This document shows, in pieces, positions 8,920-16,627 of a stretch of 27,816 nucleotides of DNA. The DNA comes from Fidelibacterota bacterium UBA7301 (GTDB lineage Bacteria; Fidelibacterota; Marinisomatia; Marinisomatales; TCS55), in assembly GCA_002471845.1 (NCBI GenBank), contig DKQT01000035.1, forward strand, positions 1 to 27,816, written 5' to 3'. The position numbers were made by a program, and so were the translations under genes. Position 1 is the stretch's first letter; each line of letters opens with the position of its first letter. The notes beneath the pieces were generated by a model. The model was not told the origin of the DNA. It worked only from the letters and a program-made list of their open reading frames with translations, and did not search any database.

Positions 8920-10857
8920 CTAGACTGCACCCTTAACCAAGTGATCCACCACCGATGGATCCGCCAGTGTTGATGTATCACCCATATTATCCAAATCACC
9001 TTCCGCGATCTTTCTTAAGATTCGCCGCATGATCTTCCCGGATCGTGTTTTGGGTAACGCCGGTGTAAACTGAATTTTATCAGGCTTGGCATGGGGTCCG
9101 ATCTCTTTCGTCACTGTGGCACGTATATCCGCTTCGATGGATACATCCACATCCACGCCTGTCATTAACGTCACAAAGGCATAAATACCCTGCCCTTTAA
9201 TATCGTGGGGATATCCCACCACGGCCGCTTCGGCTACTCCTTCGGCCTTTCCGATGCCCCCTTCTACTTCGGCGGTGCCGATCCGATGCCCGGAAACATT
9301 AAGGACGTCATCCACACGGCCGGTGATCCAGTAATAGCCATCTTCATCCCGGCGGGCCCCGTCCCCGGTAAAATAGTATCCCGGGAATTGGGAAAAGTAT
9401 GTTTCTATAAATCGATCATGATCGCCATAGATAGAGCGCATCTGTCCCGGCCAAGAGGCCTTAATGGCCAATAATCCGGATACATCATTTCCTTCAATTT
9501 CTTCACCCGATTCTGTGAGCAGAACAGGCTCGATGCCAAAAAATGGGAATGTAGCCGAACCCGGCTTGGTGGGTATGGCACCGGGAAGGGGCGTCATCAT
9601 AATGCCACCCGTTTCGGTCTGCCACCATGTATCCACGATAGGACAGTTTTCTTTGCCCACCACTGAATGGTACCACATCCATTCCGGTTCTTTAATGGGT
9701 TCACCCACTGTTCCCAGTAATCGCAAGGATGATAAATCATGGTTATCCACCCAGGAATTCCCTTCTTTCATAAGGGCTCTGAGGGCTGTAGGCGCTGTAT
9801 AAAAAAGATTGATCTTGTGTTTTGCCACTACTTCCCAAAATCGACCAAAATCCGGATAATTAGGCACCCCTTCAAACATGACCGAAGTAGCGCAATTGGA
9901 AAGGGGTCCATACACAATGTAGGAATGACCTGTGATCCAGCCGATGTCCGCTGTGCACCAGTAAATATCTTCAGGTTTGTAATCAAAGATCTGTTCAAAT
10001 GTGTAATTGGTATAGACCATGTAGCCGCCGGTAGTATGGAGAACACCCTTGGGTTTACCGGTTGACCCTGAGGTATAAAGAATGAATAATGGGTCTTCCG
10101 CATCCATTTCAACCGGGGTACATTCAGCTTCCGCTTGCATCATTTTTTCCTGCCACCAGACATCACGACCATCCACCATATCCACCGGTTCACCGGTGCG
10201 GCGGACAACCACAACATGTTCGATGGACGGGGTCTTATCCAAAACCTTGTCCGCATTGGTTTTCATGGGAATATTCTGCTTCGTACCACGGACGCCTGTA
10301 TCTTGGGTGATGAGAATTTTACATTCAGAATCATTGATACGATCCCGCAGCGAGTCAGGGCTGAAAGCGCCAAAAACTATCGAATGGACTGCACCGATCC
10401 GGGCGCAGGCCAGCATGGCCACCGGAAGTTGAGGAACCATCTGCATATACATACACACCCGGTCACCCTTTTCGACACCTAATCCTTTGAGAACATTGGC
10501 AAATTTTTGGACTTTTTTCAATAATTCTGCATAAGTGAAATGGCGATCTTTCTCCGGGTTATTCCCTTCCCAGATCAAGGCCGTTCGGTCTCCGTTCCCT
10601 GCTTCCACGTGGCGGTCGAGACAATTGTAACTCACATTGAGTTTGCCGCCTTTGAACCAGTTTATATTAGCATTTACATAATCGAATTCACCCACGGTAT
10701 CCCACTTCTTAGACCAATAGATCCGTTCCGCTTTTTCCGCCCAGAATGCGTTTCGATCTGAAATGGATTGATTATATTCTGAACGGTATTGATCCATGCT
10801 CTTCACATGGGCATTGTTCGAAAATATTGACGACGGATTAAAAACTTGGACTGACAC
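8920..10857 (-). CDS. acs: Acetyl-CoA synthetase, AMP-forming
   Basis: This 645-residue enzyme activates acetate with ATP to acetyl-AMP and then forms acetyl-CoA. Diagnostic motifs are all present: the AMP-binding loop YTSGSTGKPKGVLHTTGGY near residue 265, the WWQTETGG segment near 415, YFTGDGARRDEDGYYWITGR and DDVLNVSGHRIGTAEVE near 500-530, and PKTRSGKIMRR with Lys608, the lysine that is acetylated to switch the enzyme off in other bacteria. Length is normal for Acs. The start codon is GTG at 10857, supported by AAGGAG seven bases upstream, which overlaps the end of the preceding cysteine desulfurase gene. It is the last gene of the thioesterase-to-acs run and converges on the cupin gene. 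Confidence 0.96.
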   Translation of the reverse strand: MSVQVFNPSSIFSNNAHVKSMDQYRSEYNQSISDRNAFWAEKAERIYWSKKWDTVGEFDYVNANINWFKGGKLNVSYNCLDRHVEAGNGDRTALIWEGNNPEKDRHFTYAELLKKVQKFANVLKGLGVEKGDRVCMYMQMVPQLPVAMLACARIGAVHSIVFGAFSPDSLRDRINDSECKILITQDTGVRGTKQNIPMKTNADKVLDKTPSIEHVVVVRRTGEPVDMVDGRDVWWQEKMMQAEAECTPVEMDAEDPLFILYTSGSTGKPKGVLHTTGGYMVYTNYTFEQIFDYKPEDIYWCTADIGWITGHSYIVYGPLSNCATSVMFEGVPNYPDFGRFWEVVAKHKINLFYTAPTALRALMKEGNSWVDNHDLSSLRLLGTVGEPIKEPEWMWYHSVVGKENCPIVDTWWQTETGGIMMTPLPGAIPTKPGSATFPFFGIEPVLLTESGEEIEGNDVSGLLAIKASWPGQMRSIYGDHDRFIETYFSQFPGYYFTGDGARRDEDGYYWITGRVDDVLNVSGHRIGTAEVEGGIGKAEGVAEAAVVGYPHDIKGQGIYAFVTLMTGVDVDVSIEADIRATVTKEIGPHAKPDKIQFTPALPKTRSGKIMRRILRKIAEGDLDNMGDTSTLADPSVVDHLVKGAV

Positions 10858-10864
10858 GATATAT

Positions 10865-10870
10865 CTCCTT
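10865..10870 (-). promoter_or_regulatory. Strong ribosome-binding site of acs
   Basis: On the minus strand AAGGAG lies seven bases before a GTG start codon. It overlaps the stop codon of the upstream cysteine desulfurase gene, so acs is probably translated from the same message. Confidence 0.75.
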
Positions 10871-12047
10871 AACTGCTGGTCATATTTAAGTGTTGTGATT
10901 TTTCTTTTGCTGCAGAAACAACGCGATTGATCTCCTCAATCGCCATAAGAATTTCCTCCTCAGTATTAAATCTTCCAAGGCTAAATCGAATGGAGGCATG
11001 GGCCAATTCATTATTAAGACCAATAGCCTTTAATACATGAGAGGGCTCCAGGTTGGCACTGGTGCATGCGGAACCGGTGGAACAGGCAATTCCCTTCATC
11101 CGTGTAATTAAAGATTCTGAATCCAGCCCCGGGAAGCAAATATTTAGATTGTTTGGCAGATGCTGTTTTTCACATCCATTCATAAAAATATCCGGATGAT
11201 CGGCCTGGATTTTTTCAAATAATAAATCCCGCAATTCTCCAATACGTTTATATTCAGAATTTCTATTTTGTACACAAAGTTGAACAGCACGCCCAAAGCC
11301 AACAATTAAGGGTACCGGGAGAGTTCCCGACCGCATGCCTCTTTCGTGGCCTCCTCCTTCCATTTGGATCTTTATTTTAACTTTTGGATTCTTTTGCCGT
11401 ATGAATAAACATCCGATTCCCTTTGGACCATATATCTTATGACTGGTCGCCGCCAAAAGATCAATATTCATGGCTTGCGTATCAATGGGCAGTTTCCCGA
11501 AAGTCTGGGAGGCATCTACATGAAAAAATATCCTTTTTTCTCTGCATATTTTTCCAATTTCACCGATAGGTTGAAGGGTGCCAATTTCATTATTTCCATG
11601 CATAATCGTAACCATAACTGTATCCGGCCGTATCGCATTTTGGATGGATTCCGGGTTGACATGGCCTTTTGGATCCACCGGCAGCAAAGTAATATTCCAC
11701 CCTTTTTTAGACATGGCTTCAACAGTGTCCAGTACTGCATTATGTTCCGTGACCTGAGTGATGATATGTTTGCCCTTTTCTTCATATTGTTCACATACTC
11801 CGCGGATAGACAAATTAATGGATTCGGTTGCACCGCTGGTAAATATAATTTCGCGGGCAGCAGCATTCAATTCTTGTGCAATAATCTTCCGTGCCATTTC
11901 CACCGCTTCTTTCGCTTCTTGTCCCAAACGATGGTGCACGCTGGCTGCATTACCATATTTCTCCGTGAAATATGGAAGCATATCTTCCAATACCATGGGG
12001 TCAACGGGCGTGGTGGCTTGATTATCTAAATAAATGGGAAAGGGCAT
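10869..12047 (-). CDS. Cysteine desulfurase (NifS/IscS type, group I)
   Basis: This 392-residue PLP enzyme removes sulfur from cysteine and carries it as a persulfide. The N-terminal YLDNQATTP, His102 in TEHNAV, the PLP lysine Lys204 in ATSHKIYGPKGIG and the persulfide cysteine Cys328 in STGSACTSANLEPSHVL mark a group I desulfurase with an extended catalytic loop. IscS housekeeping function is possible, but no iscU, iscA or Fe-S assembly gene is nearby. It instead follows mocA-like and xdhC genes. In Rhodobacter capsulatus a desulfurase called NifS4 supplies sulfur to the molybdenum cofactor bound by XdhC, so the same role is a good inference here. The gap to xdhC is 44 bases and to acs 11 bases. 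Confidence 0.92.
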   Translation of the reverse strand: MPFPIYLDNQATTPVDPMVLEDMLPYFTEKYGNAASVHHRLGQEAKEAVEMARKIIAQELNAAAREIIFTSGATESINLSIRGVCEQYEEKGKHIITQVTEHNAVLDTVEAMSKKGWNITLLPVDPKGHVNPESIQNAIRPDTVMVTIMHGNNEIGTLQPIGEIGKICREKRIFFHVDASQTFGKLPIDTQAMNIDLLAATSHKIYGPKGIGCLFIRQKNPKVKIKIQMEGGGHERGMRSGTLPVPLIVGFGRAVQLCVQNRNSEYKRIGELRDLLFEKIQADHPDIFMNGCEKQHLPNNLNICFPGLDSESLITRMKGIACSTGSACTSANLEPSHVLKAIGLNNELAHASIRFSLGRFNTEEEILMAIEEINRVVSAAKEKSQHLNMTSS

Positions 12048-12091
12048 AAAATCATGGCCAGGATTACTTGATACGCCAGGCAGGGCTGCAG

Positions 12092-12907
12092 TTAAGATTG
12101 GTTTTCAGGTTCGGCTGATTTTTTGACCTGGCGCATGGGACGGCCGCTCCCATCATTTCTTAACATGACAATTTCAGAAAGAATGCTCAAGGCAATTTCT
12201 TCTGCAGTTTTTGCCTTCAAGTCCAACCCAGTGGGAGAATGAAAACGGCTCATATCTTCATCGCTGATACCATTCTTTTTCAGATAATCAACGATGATTC
12301 CTGTTTTTTTGGCACTGGCCACAACACCTACATATGGAATACCTTTTTTCAATGCTTCACAGGCTATTTGATCATCATTACGGTGATGGGTCGCCAAAAT
12401 GAAATAATCAACGGAAAAATCAATATCCTCAAATTCTAACGGATCGGTGATGACTTCATTTGCATCCGGGTAACGATTGGCTTCATCCTTGGGCGCCTGG
12501 ATAATCACCTTGAATTTTAACAGGCTCGCCATTTGGCACAGCACTTCTACCACCCTTCCCATACCGCGAATTAAAATAATCGGATTTACCAATTGGGGCT
12601 CAACAATTACTGACATATATCCTCCACAAGGAATTCCCATATTCATTTGATCACTGTCTAAATCAATATCTATGGTCAGGGGATTCCCGTCTAATATTGA
12701 CTCCCTGGCAGCCGCTGCAACTCGATTCTCTATGCAACCGCCGCCAATATACCCGATAAGGCGTATACCCTTTTCATTGAAAAGTGCCTTGTCGCCCACC
12801 TTTCCCGAAGATGAACCGTGCACACTATACACGGAGGCTAAAGCATAGGGCACTTCAGCCGATTCGAGCTGGGACATCATTTCGATTAAATCTTTATGCT
12901 TAGACAT
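12092..12907 (-). CDS. xdhC: XdhC/CoxI family molybdenum-cofactor insertion protein
   Basis: This 271-residue protein has both halves of the XdhC/CoxI family. The N-terminal half carries HGSSSGKVGDK, the signature GYIGGGCIENRV and a PCGGYMSVIVEP segment. The C-terminal half is Rossmann-like, starting at ILIRGMGRV and ending with SPTGLDLKAKTAEEIALSIL. XdhC binds the molybdenum cofactor, protects it while it is sulfurated and hands it to xanthine dehydrogenase-like hydroxylases. It overlaps the mocA-like gene by eight bases and precedes a cysteine desulfurase, which fits that job. The usual LDIGA motif reads LDLKA, a small divergence. No target hydroxylase is encoded in the window. Confidence 0.88.
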   Translation of the reverse strand: MSKHKDLIEMMSQLESAEVPYALASVYSVHGSSSGKVGDKALFNEKGIRLIGYIGGGCIENRVAAAARESILDGNPLTIDIDLDSDQMNMGIPCGGYMSVIVEPQLVNPIILIRGMGRVVEVLCQMASLLKFKVIIQAPKDEANRYPDANEVITDPLEFEDIDFSVDYFILATHHRNDDQIACEALKKGIPYVGVVASAKKTGIIVDYLKKNGISDEDMSRFHSPTGLDLKAKTAEEIALSILSEIVMLRNDGSGRPMRQVKKSAEPENQS

Positions 12908-13505
12908 GATCTTTAGGTTTGTTTATTAATTGAAAATAATCATCTTTTGTGTCGCAATCAAGAATGACCTCCTCGGATTCTACAGGGACACCCACAGCAT
13001 CACCGGGATATTGCTTTAATATTTTTTTGCACCCGCGGTCCCCTGTTGAGGTAAAGATTTCTTTAAAATATTTTTTTGGAAATATGACTGGATTAGCCTG
13101 GCGATTATTATACAATGGATAAATAATCCGATCACCGTCATGAAAAATAAATTCCGTCACCAAGACGTCTAATGTCTGTACCTGCAGGTTGGGCATATCC
13201 CCCAGCACGATCATATTCCCGCTTACATCCCCGGGCAGTGTAGAAATCGCCGTATAAATGGAGCCAGCCATTCCCGATTCCCAATTCTCATTATTGATAA
13301 TTTTATCAACTGAATTGGGGATGGCATTCCTGACGTTCAAGTGATCATATCCTGTAACCACATGAACAGGTGTTAATTGGGAATCCAAAACAGTTTGTAT
13401 AACATGGGTGATTATAGACACACCATTGATTGGTAATAATAATTTATTCTCCTCTCCCATTCGGGCAGAATCCCCGGCAGCCAGAATCGTGGCTGATACC
13501 CTCAT
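12900..13505 (-). CDS. MobA/MocA-like molybdenum cofactor nucleotidyltransferase
   Basis: This is a 201-residue NTP-transferase. The N-terminal loop ATILAAGDSARMGEENKLLLP is the nucleotide-binding signature, VLGDMPNLQ holds the metal-binding aspartate, and the region with NRQANPVIFPKKYF followed by GDRGCKKIL matches the MocA family. MocA attaches CMP to molybdopterin for hydroxylases of the xanthine dehydrogenase class, while the related MobA attaches GMP. The neighbours xdhC and coxE favour the MocA-type reaction, but the choice between CTP and GTP cannot be proved by eye. The start overlaps the end of the coxE fragment in ATGA and the end overlaps xdhC. Confidence 0.82.
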   Translation of the reverse strand: MRVSATILAAGDSARMGEENKLLLPINGVSIITHVIQTVLDSQLTPVHVVTGYDHLNVRNAIPNSVDKIINNENWESGMAGSIYTAISTLPGDVSGNMIVLGDMPNLQVQTLDVLVTEFIFHDGDRIIYPLYNNRQANPVIFPKKYFKEIFTSTGDRGCKKILKQYPGDAVGVPVESEEVILDCDTKDDYFQLINKPKDHV

Positions 13506-13894
13506 GCCAACGCCATCAGTTTGGGTTTTTTCTGAAGATTCTTCAGCACTTTCCCTAAAGCCACAAGGCTGTCCAAATTGTGAACGGGAAGAAAATCATC
13601 CACGTGGGGAAAGATGGCTTGGATGCCCAGGGTCAGGGGTTCGTAATCTTCATAGCCTAGGTTAGGATTCAACCAGATCAACCGGTAACAACTTCGGTGC
13701 AGACGGTCTATTTCCCTCTTTAACAAGTCAATGTTGCCCGTATCAAGGCCGTCGCTGATAATTAAAACTACAGCTCCGCCGGATAAAACTCTTCTGGCCC
13801 ACAGGCGATTAAATGATTCCAGCGTTTCGCCTATTTTAGTGCCGATTGTGTATATTTTTATTCTTTGCGAAATAGATGCTTTCTTAAAATCCAT
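13502..13894 (-). pseudogene. coxE: Truncated coxE (VWA-domain protein), C-terminal fragment only
   Basis: The 130-residue reading frame matches only the C-terminal third of CoxE-like VWA proteins, which normally have about 350-400 residues. Matching parts are GTKIGETLESFNRLWARRVL, AVVLIISDGLDTG, LHRSCYRLIWLNPNLGYEDYEPL and PHVDDFLPVHNLDSL. The metal-ion-dependent adhesion motif DxSxS and everything before it are missing. Resemblance to CoxE begins near residue 19 (about position 13840), just after the stop of the upstream SH3-like gene at 13858. The frame is closed by a stop seven codons before the ATG. CoxE works with MoxR-type ATPases in maturing molybdenum hydroxylases. The fragment keeps an open frame and couples by ATGA to the mocA-like gene, so it may still be translated, but it looks like a remnant. 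Confidence 0.75.
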
Positions 13895-14769
13895 CCAGTA
13901 ACATTTTGATATTTATTTTGGGTGTCTATATATACCCGTACACGACCAAATAACCGATCACCTGCCACTTTTGAAATTGCTACATGTTCTCTTTTATTTA
14001 ATAGAAATAATACTTCAGCTCCATTTTCAGGTCCCTTACGAAAAGGGGTAAAGTGTTCTGTAACCTCATAGATCGATTCGCCTTTTTCCAATTTGAAGGG
14101 TGATATTTCAATCACTTTTTCTGAGATACCCTCCGGAACTTCTAATCGTCCCCTCCATGGCGGATATTGCCCTTGAGTATCGATAGAGAATAAAACCATT
14201 GAATCCATATCCCGTTTTGTTGTGATTCTCACCCGGGTATAGCCTGACGTATCCGCTTGGGTTGATGTTAGGCTTTCCCCATTTTGAAAAACATGAATTT
14301 TACTTTTAGGGATAGGTTTTTTCATGGTTTCATCCATAATAAACAATTTTATGATATCCATGGGTACATGTACATCAAAGGGTGTGAGGCGTATTTCACC
14401 TTCGCCCGCATCAAACATCCTGAATTGATGTGTATAATTATCCCCCATAGGCTCAAGTTTGGCCACATTCCCCAATGAATCGGGGTTCAATATATCCGCT
14501 GGTAAAATGATATAGATCGGCTCCCCGGGGAAAAACAGTTTTTGAATAAATATTTCCGCCGGGCGGTTTCTCGGATAAATACTAAGACGGTATGCCGTTG
14601 GAAACACATCAATAGGATTCACTTCAGCCATGATGGTTGCGGTTTTCGATTCATTCGGTTTCTTTACCCTGATCTGGGAATCAAATATGGTGGAATCGCC
14701 TTGGCCGAATGCTGAGGTCAGAAAAATAAAAAGTAAAATTAATCGATATAGTTTAACAGGATTTACCAT
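13858..14769 (-). CDS. Secreted protein with C-terminal SH3-like domain
   Basis: I place the start at 14769, giving 303 residues, because the protein then opens with a clean signal peptide (MVNPVKLYRLILLFIFLTSAFG). The longer frame from 14877 would run 125 bases into the thioesterase gene. The middle part (about residues 30-215) looks like beta-sandwich material, including a segment (HVFQNGESLTSTQADTSGY) like carboxypeptidase-regulatory domains that carry adhesin-like folds. The last 65 residues, with LLNKREHVAISKVAGDRLFGRVRV and TGWILRKHLF, resemble a bacterial SH3 domain, often used to bind cell wall. I do not recognise the full-length family. It overlaps the end of the thioesterase gene by 17 bases and abuts the truncated coxE. 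Confidence 0.68.
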   Translation of the reverse strand: MVNPVKLYRLILLFIFLTSAFGQGDSTIFDSQIRVKKPNESKTATIMAEVNPIDVFPTAYRLSIYPRNRPAEIFIQKLFFPGEPIYIILPADILNPDSLGNVAKLEPMGDNYTHQFRMFDAGEGEIRLTPFDVHVPMDIIKLFIMDETMKKPIPKSKIHVFQNGESLTSTQADTSGYTRVRITTKRDMDSMVLFSIDTQGQYPPWRGRLEVPEGISEKVIEISPFKLEKGESIYEVTEHFTPFRKGPENGAEVLFLLNKREHVAISKVAGDRLFGRVRVYIDTQNKYQNVTGWILRKHLFRKE

Positions 14770-15148
14770 GGGGTGTTTTCCGATAATACCCTTCGGTGTC
14801 CTTTTTGACTGCGACCATAACAATGGTTGCGACACAAGCCAGGCGCGGTTCTGAATCCCGGCCTTCCGCATAGGCATCCACCTGGATTTTGAAAGAGGTC
14901 GTCCCGGCTGAAACGATGGTGGCGGTGAAATTCACCCAATCTCCCAAATAGACCGGTTCCTTGAATTCCACCTTGTCAATAGTACGGGTGACAGCTCCAT
15001 CTACATCAGCACCCTTTAAAAACCTATGGGCAACCTTAGCTGCGGCCAAGTCTACCCAGGCGATCATCTGACCGCCAAAAAGGGTGCCCACCACATTAAT
15101 ATGATCGGGCATAACAAATTGGGAATACTTCGCTGAATTACTTGACAT
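14753..15148 (-). CDS. Acyl-CoA thioesterase, hotdog fold (YciA/ACOT type)
   Basis: This 131-residue hotdog-fold protein should hydrolyse acyl-CoA to free acid and CoA. The family motif region reads VMPDHINVVGTLFGGQMIAWVDLAAAKVA, where the GTLFGG loop and the following aspartate line the active site of YciA and ACOT-type thioesterases. The segment TRTIDKVEFKEPVYLGDWV and the strand SFKIQVDAYAE complete the fold. It is the first gene after the structured element at 15197-15263 and may head the run that ends with acs; both enzymes act on acyl-CoA chemistry, though a functional link is only suggestive. An AGGA sequence lies about ten bases before the ATG. Confidence 0.88.
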   Translation of the reverse strand: MSSNSAKYSQFVMPDHINVVGTLFGGQMIAWVDLAAAKVAHRFLKGADVDGAVTRTIDKVEFKEPVYLGDWVNFTATIVSAGTTSFKIQVDAYAEGRDSEPRLACVATIVMVAVKKDTEGYYRKTPHGKSC

Positions 15149-15196
15149 TGCTCATTTTCCTATCGATAAAACTATGCATAAGCTAAGCAAAAGAAA

Positions 15197-15263
15197 AAGC
15201 CCCGCAAATACACCCTCGAGAAAATCTGTTTTCCCTGAAGAGCACGCCACACCTGCGGGGCTT
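15197..15263 (-). terminator. Structured terminator or small RNA after the MFS gene
   Basis: Two perfect 10-base arms, AAGCCCCGCA and TGCGGGGCTT, enclose 47 bases. On the minus strand the second arm runs straight into a T-rich tail (TTTCTTTTG), as in an intrinsic terminator. Inside lies a second hairpin, GGGAAAA-CAGA-TTTTCTC, that pairs fully only in minus-strand RNA: one G-U pair there would be an A-C mismatch in plus-strand RNA. It sits 56 bases behind the MFS stop, at the end of the long minus-strand unit. The inner structure is more elaborate than a plain terminator needs. I do not recognise a known riboswitch or RNA family. Confidence 0.65.
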
Positions 15264-15319
15264 ATATTAAAAGTTTATCTTGGCAAACACATGAATTTCA
15301 AGATTTTTTTTCATTCTTT

Positions 15320-16591
15320 CTACAGAAAGTCTTTTGCCATCCGTTCCCCTTCGTCAAGATCAACTTTGGAAAGGAAAAATCCACCACTCAAAAAGAGGAT
15401 AATTAATGATAAAATGCCCAAACGCGGATTTCCGGTTACCAATCCAACATATCCCATGAGAGGAGGCCCGATTATGGCAGCAAATTTTCCCAACATATTA
15501 TAAAATCCAAAAAATTCCGCTGCTTTTTTCTTCGGTATAAGACGGGAATACATGGAACGACTCAAGGCTTGAATCCCGCCCTGAAAACAAGCGATTAAAA
15601 TCGCCAAAATATAAAAATGCCATTGTTCAGCCATAAATACACCAAAAATTGTAATCAATGCATACCCCATGATAGACACATATATTGCTCTTTTAATTCC
15701 AATTTTTGAAGCAAACCAATTATATCCCAGGGTGGCGGGAAAAGCGATAAACTGCACAAGCAATAGAGCAGTAATCAATGAACTGGCGGGAAAACCAAGA
15801 CTGGTTCCATAGTCCACGGCCATCCTGATAATGGTATCCACCCCATCAATATAAAGCCAATAGGCCAGTAGGAAGGTACCCACCACCTTTAAATGCCTGA
15901 TATCATTAACCGTTTTTTTCAATTGTCGCCAACCGGCGCCAATTGCAGAACCAATCCTTATCGGTTCATGAATTATGGGTTCTTTTACAAATAGAATGAT
16001 AGGAACTGAAAACACTGCCCACCATACGGCCACCGAGATGAAAGACAGGCGGATGGCCATGGCACCATCAGGAATCCCAAATAAATCCGGCATTTGGTAC
16101 ATGAGTACATTCACCAGAAAAAGCAATCCGCCGCCAATGTATCCCAATGAAAATCCTAATGAGGAAGTGTAATCAAGTTTTTCTTTTGAAACAATACCCG
16201 GCAAGAGCGAATCATAAAAGATATTACCACCCATAAAACCCACCGATGAAATGATATAAAACAAGACTGCCATTTGCCATTCTCCCTGTTGGACAATCCA
16301 AAGTGAACCAGTCCCGATTATACCCAGGAACGCAAACAGAATGAGGAATTTTTTCTTTGCTGTCCCCCGGTCGGCAATGGCACCCAGGAATGGCGCTAGG
16401 GCGGCCACCAGGATCGAGGCAATGGAATTCGCCAACCCCAAGTACCAAGTGCTAAGGGTTACACTATCGGTATTGGACCAATATTCTTTAAAGAATACAG
16501 GAAAAAAGCCGGCCATTACGGTGGTGGCAAAGGCGCTATTGGCCCAATCATAAAAGGACCAGGCCCAAATGGATTTTCGGGAATCAATCAA
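15320..16591 (-). CDS. MFS transporter, UMF1 (Atg22-like) family
   Basis: This 423-residue inner-membrane protein has about twelve hydrophobic segments. The opening WAWSFYDWANSAFATTVMAGFFPVFFKEYW is the hallmark of the UMF1 family, also seen in vacuolar Atg22. ALAPFLGAIADRG is the MFS loop 2-3 motif, and the second half repeats a degenerate form near residue 340. Atg22 exports amino acids from yeast vacuoles; the bacterial members have no fixed substrate. It lies 36 bases behind an outer-membrane-type protein gene and downstream of namZ and alr, so a cell-wall breakdown product or amino acid is possible, but this is only context. An AAAGAGG sequence precedes the ATG. Confidence 0.88.
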   Translation of the reverse strand: MIDSRKSIWAWSFYDWANSAFATTVMAGFFPVFFKEYWSNTDSVTLSTWYLGLANSIASILVAALAPFLGAIADRGTAKKKFLILFAFLGIIGTGSLWIVQQGEWQMAVLFYIISSVGFMGGNIFYDSLLPGIVSKEKLDYTSSLGFSLGYIGGGLLFLVNVLMYQMPDLFGIPDGAMAIRLSFISVAVWWAVFSVPIILFVKEPIIHEPIRIGSAIGAGWRQLKKTVNDIRHLKVVGTFLLAYWLYIDGVDTIIRMAVDYGTSLGFPASSLITALLLVQFIAFPATLGYNWFASKIGIKRAIYVSIMGYALITIFGVFMAEQWHFYILAILIACFQGGIQALSRSMYSRLIPKKKAAEFFGFYNMLGKFAAIIGPPLMGYVGLVTGNPRLGILSLIILFLSGGFFLSKVDLDEGERMAKDFL

Positions 16592-16627
16592 ATGGCTGCC
16601 TCTTTGAAAAAGGAATTTAGGTTGAAG

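Noticed and set aside
11439..12029. 196-residue plus-strand frame opposite the cysteine desulfurase
   Set aside because: It overlaps a gene with all catalytic residues intact and its translation is rich in His, Phe and Arg without motifs.
12048..12091. Possible hairpin with TGGC/GCCA and repeated CCAGG between xdhC and the desulfurase gene
   Set aside because: The repeats are direct rather than inverted and the only inverted part is four bases, with no T-tract.
13858..14752. Missing N-terminal part of CoxE hidden in another frame by a frameshift
   Set aside because: The region codes for a different, continuous secreted protein, and the coxE frame meets a stop seven codons before its ATG.
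14770..14877. 36-residue N-terminal extension of the SH3-like protein
   Set aside because: It would run deep into the thioesterase gene and would bury the signal peptide; the ATG at 14769 gives a proper one.
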